DNA from: Prosopocoilus inquinatus
Lineage: Eukaryota; Arthropoda; Insecta; Coleoptera; Lucanidae
Direction: 5' to 3'
DNA length: 64,000 nucleotides
Assembly: GCA_036172665.1 (NCBI GenBank)
Contig: CM069875.1
Location: 18,135,806 to 18,199,805, forward strand
In this document: one piece after another, positions 23,130-33,988 of the stretch
Numbering within the stretch: position 1 is the first letter of the stretch
Layout: each line of letters opens with the position of its first letter
Position numbers and translations under genes: made by a program
The notes under the pieces: generated by a model
The model's input: only the letters and a program-made list of their open reading frames with translations
Told to the model about the DNA's origin: nothing
The model's database searches: none

Positions 23130-23389
23130 TTCTTCCAGACGGAAGTTGCAAGAATGGGCCAGCAGGTATTGTGGATTAAAAATTCACATTAAATATATCT
23201 GGTCACTGGAATAGCTGAATGCGTCACAACAGCCATAGACTGTCGAAGAAGAAAACACAAAACACGAACATTTAATCTTGAACTAAAACCTTAAAACGGT
23301 TTATTTACGACTCTATGAGCAAAGATTGCATAATGCGAACAATGGACTTGATTTTTTACGATATAAATAGGGATACAATAATAATTTTT
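23130..23389. other. Possible 3' end of the macro-domain retroelement
   Basis: No coding similarity. A purine-rich stretch 'gaagaagaaaac' at about 23246 could be a polypurine tract before a 3' LTR, but no LTR pair can be matched in this window. Confidence 0.3.
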
Positions 23390-24335
23390 TCAGTGGAATC
23401 GTGTTCGTGTAAACGTGCAATTAACCAGTATAAGTACGCGCAGATATTTTTTGGTGGCCACAGTATCACAGCCAAAAGATTTCGAAGGTACCACTTGTTT
23501 GAAACTGCTGAAATGTGCGAGAAAGAAATGTTCAGCAAGGTCAATGATTCCTTCATATATAGTCGGTATAAATACGCTCACCGATACCGTACCCGATCAT
23601 CATCGTAATAATAATCACTGTTTTCGTTTAGTAACCATTTTATTTAAAATTTTAATTTAGCGAAGTAATATTTCATTTATTATTTGTTTTATGATATCAA
23701 CTGTCAATGAATAAATTCGAAAATTTATGCACTAATTAGGCGAACGCGTTAAAAATGTTTTTCCTTCTCCCTTTTACGTAAATCAACCTTTGCTAATCTC
23801 ATTGTTGGCTATGAAAGCTTACGCCGGAAAAAAAGTAAATGTCAAATTTTGGTAAGTCTATTAAAATTCATATGAAATGTAAATTTACAATTTATTTGTA
23901 CCTCTCTTTTAACTTGTTTGGCAACAAGGAAGCACATACGATATTCGTAGCTTCTTGAATTGCACTAATTTTTAAATTCAGAATATTCCAAATTGTAATC
24001 ACTTGGAGTGAAGTTACATTTATTTATTTTAAGGTACTTTGTGAACGCGTTCAAAAAATTGACTGGATGATTTACATCGTTTGTGCATAAGGTCAAGTTA
24101 AACATTGACCTATCTTCGCGTCGCCATTCAACAGGCGGCCGCATACGCGATAGTTAGATCATCATCCGCTTCCACTCATTAGCTATGCCAGTATTTCTCA
24201 AACGGTTTGGTGAAAATATGCCAATGCATTTTTCTCGAAAGCTATTAACTTTATATTAAGGACACAGGAGTTTAAACGTTCCCATTTATGGTAACGTATT
24301 ACAGGTGTAAACATTTGCACACAGTAAACAAACAC
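23390..24335. mobile_element. Diverged second copy of the 15458-16384 element
   Basis: Collinear with the 927-bp element: 'ggtggccacagtatcacagcc', 'acttgtttgaaactgctgaaatgtgcgag', and near the right end 'tttctcaaacggtttggtgaaaatatgcc' and 'acaggtgtaaacatttgcacac'. Termini are degraded. The 97- and 81-codon frames at 23315-23660 are not conserved between copies, so they are not genes. Confidence 0.7.
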
Positions 24336-24452
24336 TTAATAACAATTAATTTAACATTTCAAATATTGTAATTTATTAAACATAGATCATTTTGCTGGGA
24401 AACTTCACTGCTATTCTTTAACACTATTTTGTTATAAAATAGGTACCAATTT

Positions 24453-25329
24453 CATATGAAGAGCATTCATGCAAAACTTAATAAGTCACTTTTTCATAAT
24501 TTTGAGAAATTACGTTTTATTATAATCCATGTAACAGCTATTCTACCCTTTTTAACTAAAATTTAAAAATATTATAGTATACTAGTGTATCAATTCTTTA
24601 AGCTAAATTGAAAATTAGTCAAAAACTCACCTTAAAATTCAAAATTTGCTGGGGACATATTGAGTTTTGTTTGAACACCGTCGACATATAAAGTTTTGAA
24701 TGAAACAGAGCATGAACTTATTGAGTTTTGATTGAAATTGTCAAGGAATTTGCTTACCGTACCTACCGACATTTCGACTTCATTATTCGCCCCTTGTTGC
24801 TTTTAAAATATCGAAAGTAGCAAGTAAACAATATCAGCAAAATGATTATACATAATAATTTCAATAATTTCCACGTGGGTATTTGCGCTTTGTGTTTGTG
24901 AGCTCTTCTAGAAAAAAATCTGATTACAAATCTGCTTGCAGATTTCTGTTACATAGTAACCAAACTATACCCCTGAATATATTCTGAAGTAATAGAAGGC
25001 GCTACACATTCAAAATTAATTCTCGTATCATCAGAAAACACCAATCTCAGACTTATTGAGTTTTGCTTGAAAATATGTTGGCTGTTATTTGAAACATTCC
25101 AGACTTATTGAGTTTTAGTTGAATATCCGCAAAAAATCCTAATGTTATGAACATATTAAGTTTGGTTTGCACCCTTAAGGTTTAGTATTTTTTTCTCAAT
25201 GAAATATAAAGTTTTAAATGAATTAGGCCTTACCAGATGATGCAACTCAGTCATAAACCTCTGAATCCATGTCTAATGCAAATTTCGTAATTTTGGACTA
25301 TCAAATTTTACGTGAATGCTCTTCATATG
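24453..25329. mobile_element. TIR element with repeated sub-terminal motif
   Basis: The termini CATATGAAGAGCATTCATG and CGTGAATGCTCTTCATATG are inverted repeats. Inside, the degenerate motif 'acttattgagttttgnttgaa' occurs about seven times in one orientation (near 24657, 24688, 24717, 25048, 25094, 25150 and 25200). It also occurs next to the left terminus in the opposite orientation, where it runs into the terminal repeat. Non-coding. Confidence 0.65.
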
Positions 25330-26557
25330 TATATGAATGTATACATATACTTTATTCGTAAAGTGTACTAATCGTAATCTACTTACATTTTTAAATTAAA
25401 ATTTGTTTTAATCTTCAACTGTTGATCATGATTGCTCCTACTCGAACAATTTAAAATTTAAATCGCCTGCCACGGCCCTCTTCGACGCTCGCCACAAACA
25501 TACCAGCATAACTGCATTTTAATAATTTTTATAAATTTAAGTCTACGTTATTATTAGTGTTTCCGCTCACGACTATGCATTTGCAGGTGCGTCGTTGCAT
25601 AACACAAATACCTGCAGAAAGGAAACATATTGTGTAAATAGTTTTTGCCTTATTTAAATGTTGTTCATACATGAACATGTCTAATACAAACTCAATAGAA
25701 GGTGAATTTAGTAGTTGTTTGAACTGACAATAGAACCACAGAACATTACGATTCATTAAACTGTTTTAACCGAATTAAAACGTAACCATTTTACTAATAC
25801 ATAGTTCAACGTGATTCTGTTACTAAACTAAAGGGGCTCACAAATTGCGCTTTTACGACGAACAAGTCTGTTCGATCGAAAATGACACAAAATTGAAGTG
25901 TGTGGCCGTCATTAAAGATCGCGTACAAAGCCGATGTAAATAATTAGGTTCAGCCTGATTTTGTCCGTCGATTTTTTTCAAAACAGTATATTTGGACTGA
26001 ACATGATTATGCACTCATCAATTCAATTGGTGAACCGCCCGCGCCCTCGAAACTACGTGGGTATCATTGCTGGTAAATATTCAGCTAATCGTAAAAAAAG
26101 TAATTGAAATCCCCCAAAATTTGAAAGAGCAACTCAGCAGATTATGAAAAAGATTTAGAATTAAAATTTGCGCCTAAGTTAAAATCCGAGCTTTTCGATA
26201 ATAAAAACCATTTGATAAAATGAAGGTATCAAATTCTTATAACGTAATTTATCATAACGTAAAGACTATCTTAAAATTTATTGAAGAAGATATTAATGAA
26301 TTTCTGTTAACAACCGCTTGGTTTGTGGAAAGTATCTTCAAATCGTTTAAGATACTTACATCGTAAAATCCAATTTTGGCTTTAAGCAAAAATAATACTG
26401 AAAAATATAACGAAACCATTAATTTTCTTTAAATTATTATTATTATATTTAATCATTATTTAAATTTAAACTATTTAATTGAAATGCTGTGTTATATCAG
26501 GTTCTTTTTAAAAACCGCAAATATAATTTCTTAAAACTATCGATGCGTTTGTCATTC
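25330..26557. other. Intergenic tract, no gene seen
   Basis: AT-rich; no recognisable gene. Includes a 75-codon minus-strand frame at 25529-25756 with no recognisable features. Confidence 0.4.
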
Positions 26558-26795
26558 AAGGAAAAGAGTTCGGGCCATTTGTTCTGCGAGCAATATGAAA
26601 ATTTAGTACTCGGTCTGTATTAGCCTCGCCCGCAATAATCTCTGCGAATGAGAGCGCTCCCATTGCACTCCTTCCCCTCTTGCTCATCAGTAATTCGACG
26701 TACCGAGGCCATGGCAAGGTAGGGGGCACAAATAGTTCATTCAGCATAAAAAGCGTCCAACACCAAGTGGCCTGAATTCTTTTCTCCGGTCATTA
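26558..26795. mobile_element. Short relative of composite repeat A/B
   Basis: Starts 'ggaaaagagttcgggccatttgttctgcgagcaa' and ends 'aaaagcgtccaacaccaagtggcctgaattcttttctcc', matching the two ends of the 27037-27480 copy with divergence and an internal deletion. The 63-codon minus-strand frame inside is incidental. Confidence 0.6.
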
Positions 26796-27036
26796 GACCA
26801 GAGTGACAAAATTAATACGAAAAACAAAGTGGTTTTGATATTGAGTCCACATGGCTCAACTCTTATCAAATTAATATACATGAACTCTAATATTAGCAGT
26901 TATATTAGTTTTATTAGTGTGCGAACCAAGTTTATCGAACCACCCTCAGACTTGCGTAACTAGAACGAATCTGGAACGAATAACCTGAAATGCAGTTGAA
27001 TGCATTGATCATCGATTGCTAATACGAATACTCATC

Positions 27037-27480
27037 CAGGAAAAAGAAAAGAGCCCACTTGTTCCGCGATTTGTACGAAAATTTAATACTCAGACTGTAC
27101 TAGCTCCGCCCGCAGTATTTGGAAGGGAGTCATCTCATCTGGCATCGACGACAAAACGATGTTGGATTATAGGCGCTCGTATTGTTTGAAATTAGATATT
27201 TAAAATATGTAATGATTTGCAGCGACTATCACATGCATTTTTATATTTTCAAAGAGAAACTCCCATCTATTATCTCTCTAGGATGTGCGAGAAAACCCTT
27301 TGACAATTGAATACATTTAAATTGTTTAGTCGTCGAAGGAAAAACCTAAACTCGTCACTCACACACCTTCCCTTGCCACTCGATGACAATTAGTGGCAGC
27401 CGTGCACAGGTGAAAGAAGTAAACAGTACATTGGGCGTGAAAAGCGTCTATACTTAGTGGGCTCAATTCTTAAGATTGCT
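27037..27480. mobile_element. Composite repeat, copy B (empty-site reference)
   Basis: Reverse orientation relative to copy A (4805-6012). It begins 'ccaggaaaaagaaaagagcccacttgttccgcg' and ends 'agtgggctcaattcttaag'. It lacks the MITE and the SINE present in copy A, so it preserves both pre-insertion sequences ('caaatcattacatatttt' in complement, and 'aattgtcatcgagtggc'). Confidence 0.7.
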
Positions 27481-27488
27481 CATTACCA

Positions 27489-27645
27489 GGGAAAAGAATT
27501 TAGGCTACTTAGTGTTGGACGCTTTTTACGCTTAATGTACTATTTACTCCTAACACCTTCCGCGGCTCCGTTTCATCAAATTGTTTTTGTGTTTAAGGGG
27601 AAGTAATGCATTTTCGAATTCTTTTCCCTGATCATGACTTTCTCA
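27489..27645. mobile_element. Small inverted-repeat element
   Basis: The ends 'tcattaccagggaaaagaatt' and 'aattcttttccctgatcatga' are inverted repeats. The interior has 'cttagtgttggacgctttttacgc', as in the 26558-26795 element, so it belongs to the same broad family. Confidence 0.6.
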
Positions 27646-28258
27646 TCCTTATCTTTCTGCCCATGCTGTCGTTTAAACCGCCAATAATGATAATCTACCA
27701 TTAATTCTTACAATTTCATTTAATTTTTAATTTGAATTCATATTTTACTGCTGCTTTTTCGTTCCCGTTGGATCCAGGACCATTTTCATTTCTTTTTCTT
27801 TTTCTTGTCTCTGTAATTCCTAATATATCAATCTTTGCTTTTTTGGAATTCTTATATCAATTACTATTCGTTTCCTGCTAAACCTCTAATATTCTAACCC
27901 TATTTCCCACTTTTCATTATTAACTTATATTTTGACCATCTTTTCGCTCGTTTTTACTTGTAATTTGTTTAGTGCGGTTCTGTCTATTCATTGTTGCCAT
28001 CTTAACCTTATTCTACTTCATTTTGCATTCTTGCTGGTGATAATTATAGATGTGATATGAAAATTGAACGTACAGTGTTTTTGTTTTATTTTGCAACATA
28101 TCCCTAAGTTGCATTTTAAAATAATCATTTCAAAGCATTGTAATTTACTTAAGTAACATAACACTCATAGATGTTTACTCTTTGTCTGTTCCTTTATTGC
28201 ATTAGTGTGCACTCAAAATGTTCGTCTCTCGTTTTACCGTCATAAACATAATTTTTTT
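27646..28258. other. Pyrimidine-rich tract, no gene seen
   Basis: Rich in T/C on the plus strand at about 27730-28030. No coding similarity recognised. Confidence 0.4.
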
Positions 28259-28705
28259 TGTTTGTTACAAATCGTTTGTGATTGCAATGAAAACCTCGAG
28301 CAGCCTCTGTACAGCTGTTCCAGCTCTATTTGGGGCTTCTTCTCCGACATTTTCACTGCAAACCAAAAACGACTTAACCAATTTATTCGCAATTGCGATG
28401 TAATAGTGGTGAATAGATAAATCAACGACATCCTACAGTCACTTTTTGACCTGACATTGCAGTAGGATAGACAAATTGAAGCGGATTTGCTCCTAATAAG
28501 TCCCCCATGCAAGGCAGCCATGCGTGCTGTCAAAGCATAATGAAAGTTTTAAAAAGATTTTTGTTGCAAATCGTTTGTGATTGCTTGGCCGCCTTGCATG
28601 GAGGACTTATTAGGAGCAAATCCGCTTCAATTTGTCTATCCTACTGCAATGTCAAGTCAAGAAGCGATCGTAGGATGTCGCTAGTTTTATCTATTCGTCA
28701 TAAAC
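28259..28705. repeat. Modular fold-back repeat copy (Y-rcX-X)
   Basis: Y (28259-28400) lacks part of the 'gacgtagctcgac' block. Reverse X follows (28405-28545), then the linker 'agcataatgaaagtttt', a 25-bp Y fragment ('ttgcaaatcgtttgtgattgc'), and X (28585-28705). Arms of X and reverse-X pair for about 110 bp. Confidence 0.8.
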
Positions 28706-28929
28706 ATAGGTTATGTGTTTCTATGTTTATTTTGAATCTGTTATGGTGGCTGTCTCATTTGGCAGAGATCACCGTGAAGCCTATGAGGAATGAAGCACTT
28801 TTTAAAAATTAAAATGAATTAATATTAAACAGCAAGTAGGTAATTACGAGCAATTATAATTTATTTCATTAATCAACAATTTCCACCAATAACTCAGTCA
28901 ATCATAAAAGTTTAGAACTGCGTTGGAAA

Positions 28930-29235
28930 TTTTATTAGGAGATTCCTTGACATTATTAATCACATTTTGTGGCAACTTTTTCTTTTAATTCATTTAAATT
29001 TTGCTGCGTACATTAGTATAATCTTTTCTTTTAGATAATTCCAAATAAAAAGAAATCATTAGCAGCAAAATCTGGTCACCTGGGCTGGTCAAGCTATTGT
29101 CTCGTGGGTATCGTTCTGGAAATATTGTATTAAGAAAGTTCTTTACCTTAATCGCAGAATGCGATGGAGCACCATCTTGTTGCTACCAGGGGCTTTCAAC
29201 AGCAACTTCCTGTATTTGAGGAACTATTGAGTTAC
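28930..29235 (-). pseudogene. Mariner-like transposase fragment
   Basis: Minus-strand translation gives QQDGAPSHSAIKVKNFLNTI (second catalytic Asp, codon at 29174-29176), then FPERYPR, a scrambled region where the third Asp motif should be, and KRKDYTNV. This is the C-terminal half of a DDE_3-type IS630/Tc1/mariner transposase, the same broad class as the element at 9087-10415 but clearly a different family. Several frameshifts and stops; no terminal repeats identified. Confidence 0.7.
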
Positions 29236-29842
29236 GGAAAAGATTTAAGGAGAATTTAAAGTGCCATTAATGAAAAAAATGAACCAATCAATGTATAGTT
29301 TATTATTTCTTACCAATTTTAGACGTTTATATTTATCTATTTTATCTGTTTATCTATTTAAGTGCAATTTAGTAAGTGTACGTTTTCTTGTGCTCCGTAT
29401 GGGATTAAAGTGGATTAAACATGAACTGATTTCAAATTGATCCTAAATTTGTGTGGAGAGTTTTATTTCAAAGTGTGCTAAATTTTTAAATTGTTTGAAA
29501 TAGCCTATGGTTACAATGCATTTGATGTGATTATTATAAAAAACAACATAGGGATATGTCGCATAAAAAAATCGTATGACTGTATCTATTCTTTTGCTTT
29601 GCTTGATGTTTCGCGAAGTGAATGGTCACTTTATCAAAGTGTTCATTTTGAACAATCGTATTATTAAATTAATTAATAGATAAAATAATAAATATACATT
29701 AACAAACGAATCAATAAATGACGAAATAGATACGCAAAGTTTATTCAATACATGTCTCCTTTAATGTTGAATAAATAATGATTTATGAATTCTATGCATT
29801 TCTGAAGAGTGAGTGTAAAGATGTAAAAACTAATTTATAATT
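29236..29842. other. Intergenic tract, no gene seen
   Basis: AT-rich; nothing recognised. Confidence 0.45.
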
Positions 29843-30190
29843 TCAAAAATCAGCTTTCTCATAATTTATCCTGACACTTGTCCTAGAAATGGTCGCATCC
29901 TTACAGTATTCCTTACTCTGTATCACTTTTACGATATCTGGCTTAGCTTTCCCTAGCAGTTGCGCTTTTATAATATCAATTTTCCTTGCAGTTACAAGAG
30001 GAACAGTCGGAGCGAAGATGTTTTGCGGTGGACCGCTGTGGCTCCAAACGCTTTCCGCTAAAGTCAAATTATTGGCAGTATTGTTTTTATCTGATTTAGC
30101 TCCGTCGACGAAACAAATCTCACCAAAACTCACAGATTTTGCCGATAAATTTAAAGTTTGCTCTGTTGCAGACATTTTTTTAGAAAACAC
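29843..30190 (-). CDS. Unassigned 115-residue ORF
   Basis: An intact minus-strand frame from ATG at 30190 to a stop at 29843. I do not recognise the protein. It is fairly hydrophilic with balanced composition; a distinctive block is GPPQNIFAPTVPLV followed by a basic stretch TARKIDIIKAQLLGKAK. No signal peptide, membrane segment or repeat is visible. It is not part of any transposon recognised nearby, and the GC content is higher than in the flanks, as expected for an exon. The opposite strand is also open for 101 codons (29889-30194), which weakens the case. It could be a small single-exon host gene, one exon of a larger gene, or chance. Confidence 0.4.
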   Translation of the reverse strand: MFSKKMSATEQTLNLSAKSVSFGEICFVDGAKSDKNNTANNLTLAESVWSHSGPPQNIFAPTVPLVTARKIDIIKAQLLGKAKPDIVKVIQSKEYCKDATISRTSVRINYEKADF

Positions 30191-30194
30191 TTAA

Positions 30195-30764
30195 AATTTT
30201 TAATCTATTGTCAAATTAATATTGTGTCGCCCCCTGGAAGTTCATTATTCACAGGCGATTCGAAACACGGCCTCCTAGATTGACAATGGATAAATTCAAA
30301 TTTCTTGAAACGTAGGTACCACCGCGGAACCACCGTGATTGTCGTTTTAACGCATTTTTTATGTCACAGATGGCATTTCATTGCAAGGACAGAGAGATCG
30401 ACATGTTTATTTGAATTAACATATTTTTAGAAATACAATCAATTACTTACACTCAAATTTTTTTTTGATAGGCAGATTTATACTGTTTGGTGTTAAATAA
30501 CTGACGCCAAAAACTTATTTCAAAATTGACCCGAATCGTTACTAACTGTAGTTGCTGTTTTAATAAAATAAAAAAAGAACACAACTAATAAGAGAGCTAT
30601 ATTCCTCATGGCGTTTACCGCCTATAAAAAAAAATAGACTATTGTTGAAGGTAAGTTTCTTTGTAGTGGATTTCCCGAGCATGTCCTGGAGAACTATATC
30701 GGCTCTATTAGTTGCTCCTGCTGAGGTGAAATTCATTATAATAGAAAGTTTAATTCTTTCTTTA
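30195..30764. other. Intergenic tract, no gene seen
   Basis: If the ORF at 29843-30190 is real, its promoter would lie here, but I see no clear TATA box or initiator. Confidence 0.35.
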
Positions 30765-30765
30765 T

Positions 30766-30920
30766 ACAGGGTGGGCCAATAGTGCGTATTCGGCAGATAG
30801 CGCCTATATTAATGCAGATTTTTAAAATCTGTATTCTCTATTACCTACGATAACACAGAGTGTTATGTGTGACTGTGCCAGACCAAAGTTATGTTTTTTT
30901 TTAATGGAACATACTGTATA
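30766..30920. mobile_element. ACAGGGTG-type short element
   Basis: Begins TACAGGGTGGGCCAATAGTG and ends 'aatggaacatactgta', related at its right end to 37872-38063 and 44750-44924. Target is probably TA. Non-coding. Confidence 0.5.
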
Positions 30921-30964
30921 TTATGGATCATTTCGATTCGCCTTTAAGAGTAGATAAATTTATT

Positions 30965-31237
30965 TTGGCGTGTGTGGAGTGATAGATAAAACGGTAGTTC
31001 GTATTTACTATTTACTATTTATTTCAATGAAACGTGTCTTAATTCGCGTGTTACTCAAGTCGGACCGTAACTCTGACTGCCTCTCGGGGGGCTGTTTCTC
31101 ACCGACCGCCAGCCCTGGGTTCGGAGAAATTTGGTTTCTCCTTGGGCAGAATCTGGCGATCATAAAGTTTATTGCGGGTGAGTAAACTCCTTGAGACCGC
31201 TCGATCTTCCGCCGGTTCTCGGAAGCGGTCTGCTACA
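30965..31237 (-). repeat. 3' LTR (273 bp)
   Basis: On the element strand it reads TGTAGCAG...CACACGCCAA. It differs from the 5' LTR by three substitutions and one block (about 31007-31028), where the 5' LTR has an unrelated, longer sequence. The Pol reading frame does not stop before this LTR but runs into it, ending at 31099. Confidence 0.92.
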
Positions 31238-31960
31238 GGACCCCCTCGCCAGCGATTAGCGATATTTTTTTGATGTATGCGAAACCTGCAGCCGATCTGG
31301 GAAATGGACTCTTCGACCCGATCGAGTTGTCGGAGTCGCTGGGATGGACGCCAATTGTTGTCCCCGGTTGAGTCGCCTCGGCTTTTATGTGTGTTTTCGC
31401 GTCCTGACACCGTGGTTTTTGGGGTGGTTTCGGCTGCCGTTGCTTCCTCTGCGCAGACATACGCGGGCTTCAGCCTGTCTATGGTAACGATGATTTCCTT
31501 GCCATTGACGATGATGCAATAAGTCTTCGCGTTTCGTTTCGTGACTTTGTAAGGGCCGTCGTACGGCATACATAGCGGTGTCTTCGGTCCGTCGTGTCGT
31601 AAAAATACGTAAGCAGCGGTATTCAGGTCCTGAAAAATAAAAGAATGTTTTTTACCGTGTCGGGTACCTGCAATCGGCTTAATCTTCCTAAAATGGCTTC
31701 GGAGTATGTCGACGAAATTCGCCGCATTTTGTTCGTTTTCTCGTTCTCTGCTGCTCGACAGGAATTCTCCAGGTAGGCGCAATGGCTCGCCGTACACTAG
31801 CTCGGCTGCAATCGTTTGCAAGTCTTCGCGCCAAGCTGCTCACAATCCCATAAGAACGGTCGGCAATTTCTCCGACCAACGATCGTTTTCGTGGCATTTG
31901 ATTGCCGCCTTCAGCTGTCTATGCAACCTCTCTACCATTCCGTTCGCCGCCGGGTGGTAT
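31099..31960 (-). pseudogene. Integrase C-terminal half of the LTR element
   Basis: Continues the integrase after a shift in the A-rich run near 32000. The catalytic Glu lies in NGMVERLHR (Glu codon 31930-31932). An in-frame TGA follows at about 31848, then LVYGEPLRLPGEF, the GPY/F-type domain with YDGPYKVTKRNAKTY, and TIDRLKPAYV. A low-complexity C-terminal tail extends into the 3' LTR. Role in an intact element: chromatin or target contacts during integration. Confidence 0.85.
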
Positions 31961-31997
31961 GCTGTAGTTCGCAAGCGGGTGGAGCCGGTCAAATTAT

Positions 31998-32747
31998 TTA
32001 AGTTTTTTTAAATAAAGTTGACTCGAATTGCGTCCCCTGATCGGTTGTAATTCGCAATGGGCTACCGAATCTTGTAATCCAATGCTCGTAGAAAGCACGA
32101 GCTACTGTTATCGCTTCTTCATTCGGTAGCGGAATTGCTTCCGGCCAATGTGTGAATCTATCGACGCACGTAAGGCAGTATCTGAATCCTTCCGAATATG
32201 GGATGACGATGAGATCCAGGTGTACGTGTTCGAATCTCCGCGATGGTAACGGAAAACTCTGAAGTGGCGCCGACACGTGTCGCGTCACTTTCGCGCGCTG
32301 GCACTGTACACAGGATCTAGCCCATCGTCGGCAATCGGCTTTTATGGCAGGCCAGACAAACCTTTCTGTAACTAGCTTGACGGTCGCTTTAATTCCTAGG
32401 TGTGCCAGTCGATGGACGATGTCGAAAGCCGCTCTTCGGAAGGGCGTCGTAATAAATGGCCTTATTTTCTCCGTCGAGATATCACAATACAGTCGTATAT
32501 TTGATTCTGGCAGTTTGACCTGCCTTAATAGCAATGCAGTGTCGTCGTGGCGGTACCTTTGCAATTCCTCGTCGGATTCTTGCGATTTCGCTAACTCGGC
32601 GTAATCCAGCGTCGCTTCCAGCATCTCGACGCGCGACAAAGCATCTGCCACTACGTTGTCTAATCCATGTCCGTCGTGAACTGGCGATGAAATCCAGGTG
32701 TCGAAATTGCCGTGGTGAACACTTGTCAGGCTTCTGACGAAAAGCAA
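31998..32747 (-). pseudogene. Integrase N-terminal and core of the LTR element
   Basis: Begins in the connection to RNase H (NVVADALSRVE), then a His-His-Cys-Cys zinc-binding domain (HRLAHLGIK...CRRWARSCVQC). The DDE core follows, with the first Asp in HLDLIVIP and the second in RITTDQGTQFES. The frame ends in an A/T homopolymer at about 32000 before the catalytic Glu, which lies in the next frame. A shift near 32680 separates it from the RNase H frame. Confidence 0.9.
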
Positions 32748-33594
32748 AAGTAATCGGTTTATGATCGGTAAACACAGTGCAAACCCTGGCTTCTACCATG
32801 TGTCGGAAATATTTGACAGCAAGATAGATCGCCAGCAGTTCTCGATCGTATGCACTGTATTTCTTTTCACCATCCGTTAGCTTTTTGGAGAAAAAGGCTA
32901 ACGGCTCCCACTGTTGCTTGACTTTCTGTTGCAGCACCGCTCCTACGGCTATGTCTGAAGCGTCACACACAATAGCCAGTTGCGCGTCGTGTTTTGGATG
33001 TGCTAGTAATGTAGCGTCGGCGAGGCTTTGTTTGCAATCTTCGAAAGCCTGAATTGTGACGCTTGTCCATTCGACGGGCGCGCTTCCCTTGATTTTGTTT
33101 TTAAGCAAATCGTTGAGAGAACCCTGTGCGTTTGCCGCCCTGGGTATAAACCTTCTGTAAAAGTTCAACATACCCAAGACCTGTCGAAGAGCTTTTGCTG
33201 TTTTGGGTCGCGGAAATTCCTTAATTGCCTTTATTTTATCCGGCACCGGACGTGTACCACTTTCGGAAATAAGGTGTCCTAGAAATTTCACTTCCGATTG
33301 TCCGAATACACATTTTGAAGAGTTTACCATACCATATTGTCGGAATTTCTGAAACACAGCTCTTAAATGTTCACGGTGTTCCCCTTCCGAACTGGATGCG
33401 ATCAGAATGTCGTCGATATACGCAAAACAAAAATCGAGTCCCATTAGTACTTCGTCTATAAAACGTTGGAACGTTTGCGCGGCGTTGCGTAACCCGAACG
33501 TCATAAACGGAAACTCGAAAAGCCGGAACGGCGTCGTTATTGCGGTTTTCGGAATGTCCTTCGCGGCGACAGGAATTTGATTATATGCGCGCAC
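32660..33594 (-). pseudogene. Reverse transcriptase and RNase H of the LTR element
   Basis: Copies the element RNA into DNA and degrades the template. The RT is truncated at its N-terminus by an internal deletion: it starts at TIDLVRAYNQIP and keeps the conserved TFGLRNAAQTFQRFID. The catalytic YIDD box is at about 33409-33420, followed by KFLGHLIS. The RNase H domain has CDASDIAVGAVL, DRELLAIYLAVKYFRH and TDHKPITFAF. Its frame stays open to 32482, but sequence after LDFI (about 32680) is out of frame. The deletion removes the RT fingers, so it cannot be functional. Confidence 0.92.
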
Positions 33595-33988
33595 TAGGTC
33601 GATGGTAGAGAATATGTGTTTTGCTGTCCGGAAACCATTTTACGCGGATATACGCACAAATCCGCACCTGTGTCCATTAAAAACTGTACTTTCGTAGTTC
33701 TGTCCGTTACGAACAAGCGGCGGGATGATGGGCACGGTTCACTTGCCGCGCTTAGCGACCGCCCGTTTCCCGGTGTCCACGCACACGGGGAACGACATTT
33801 CTTTGCATCGTTGCCGAACCGTACCAGCAAATATCGTTGTTGATTGGTTCTCTTCTTCGAGATGGCGATCTGGTAACTCTTCGATTTAAACTTCGCCCGC
33901 GTGATTTATCACGCCTGACCATGCCGGTTAATGTTGCAATTTCGTTCTGCATTTGTTGCATCCGGTTGCACTGCTCCTGCAGTGTCAT
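33594..33988 (-). pseudogene. Gag zinc knuckle and protease start
   Basis: Two overlapping frames. The first has a basic stretch (RSLNRRVTRSPSRRRE) and the start of a zinc knuckle (ICWY). The second resumes with FGNDAKKCRSPC, completing a CHCC-like arrangement, and then the aspartic protease active site FLMDTGADLCVYP (DTG codons about 33666-33674). The protease stops about 15 residues after the active site, where the deletion joins it to mid-RT sequence. A frameshift within the knuckle separates the two frames. Confidence 0.8.

Noticed and set aside
31706..32604. Plus-strand open frames opposite the LTR element
   Set aside because: Shadows of the minus-strand pol gene. They have no family similarity, whereas the minus strand shows integrase and RNase H motifs.
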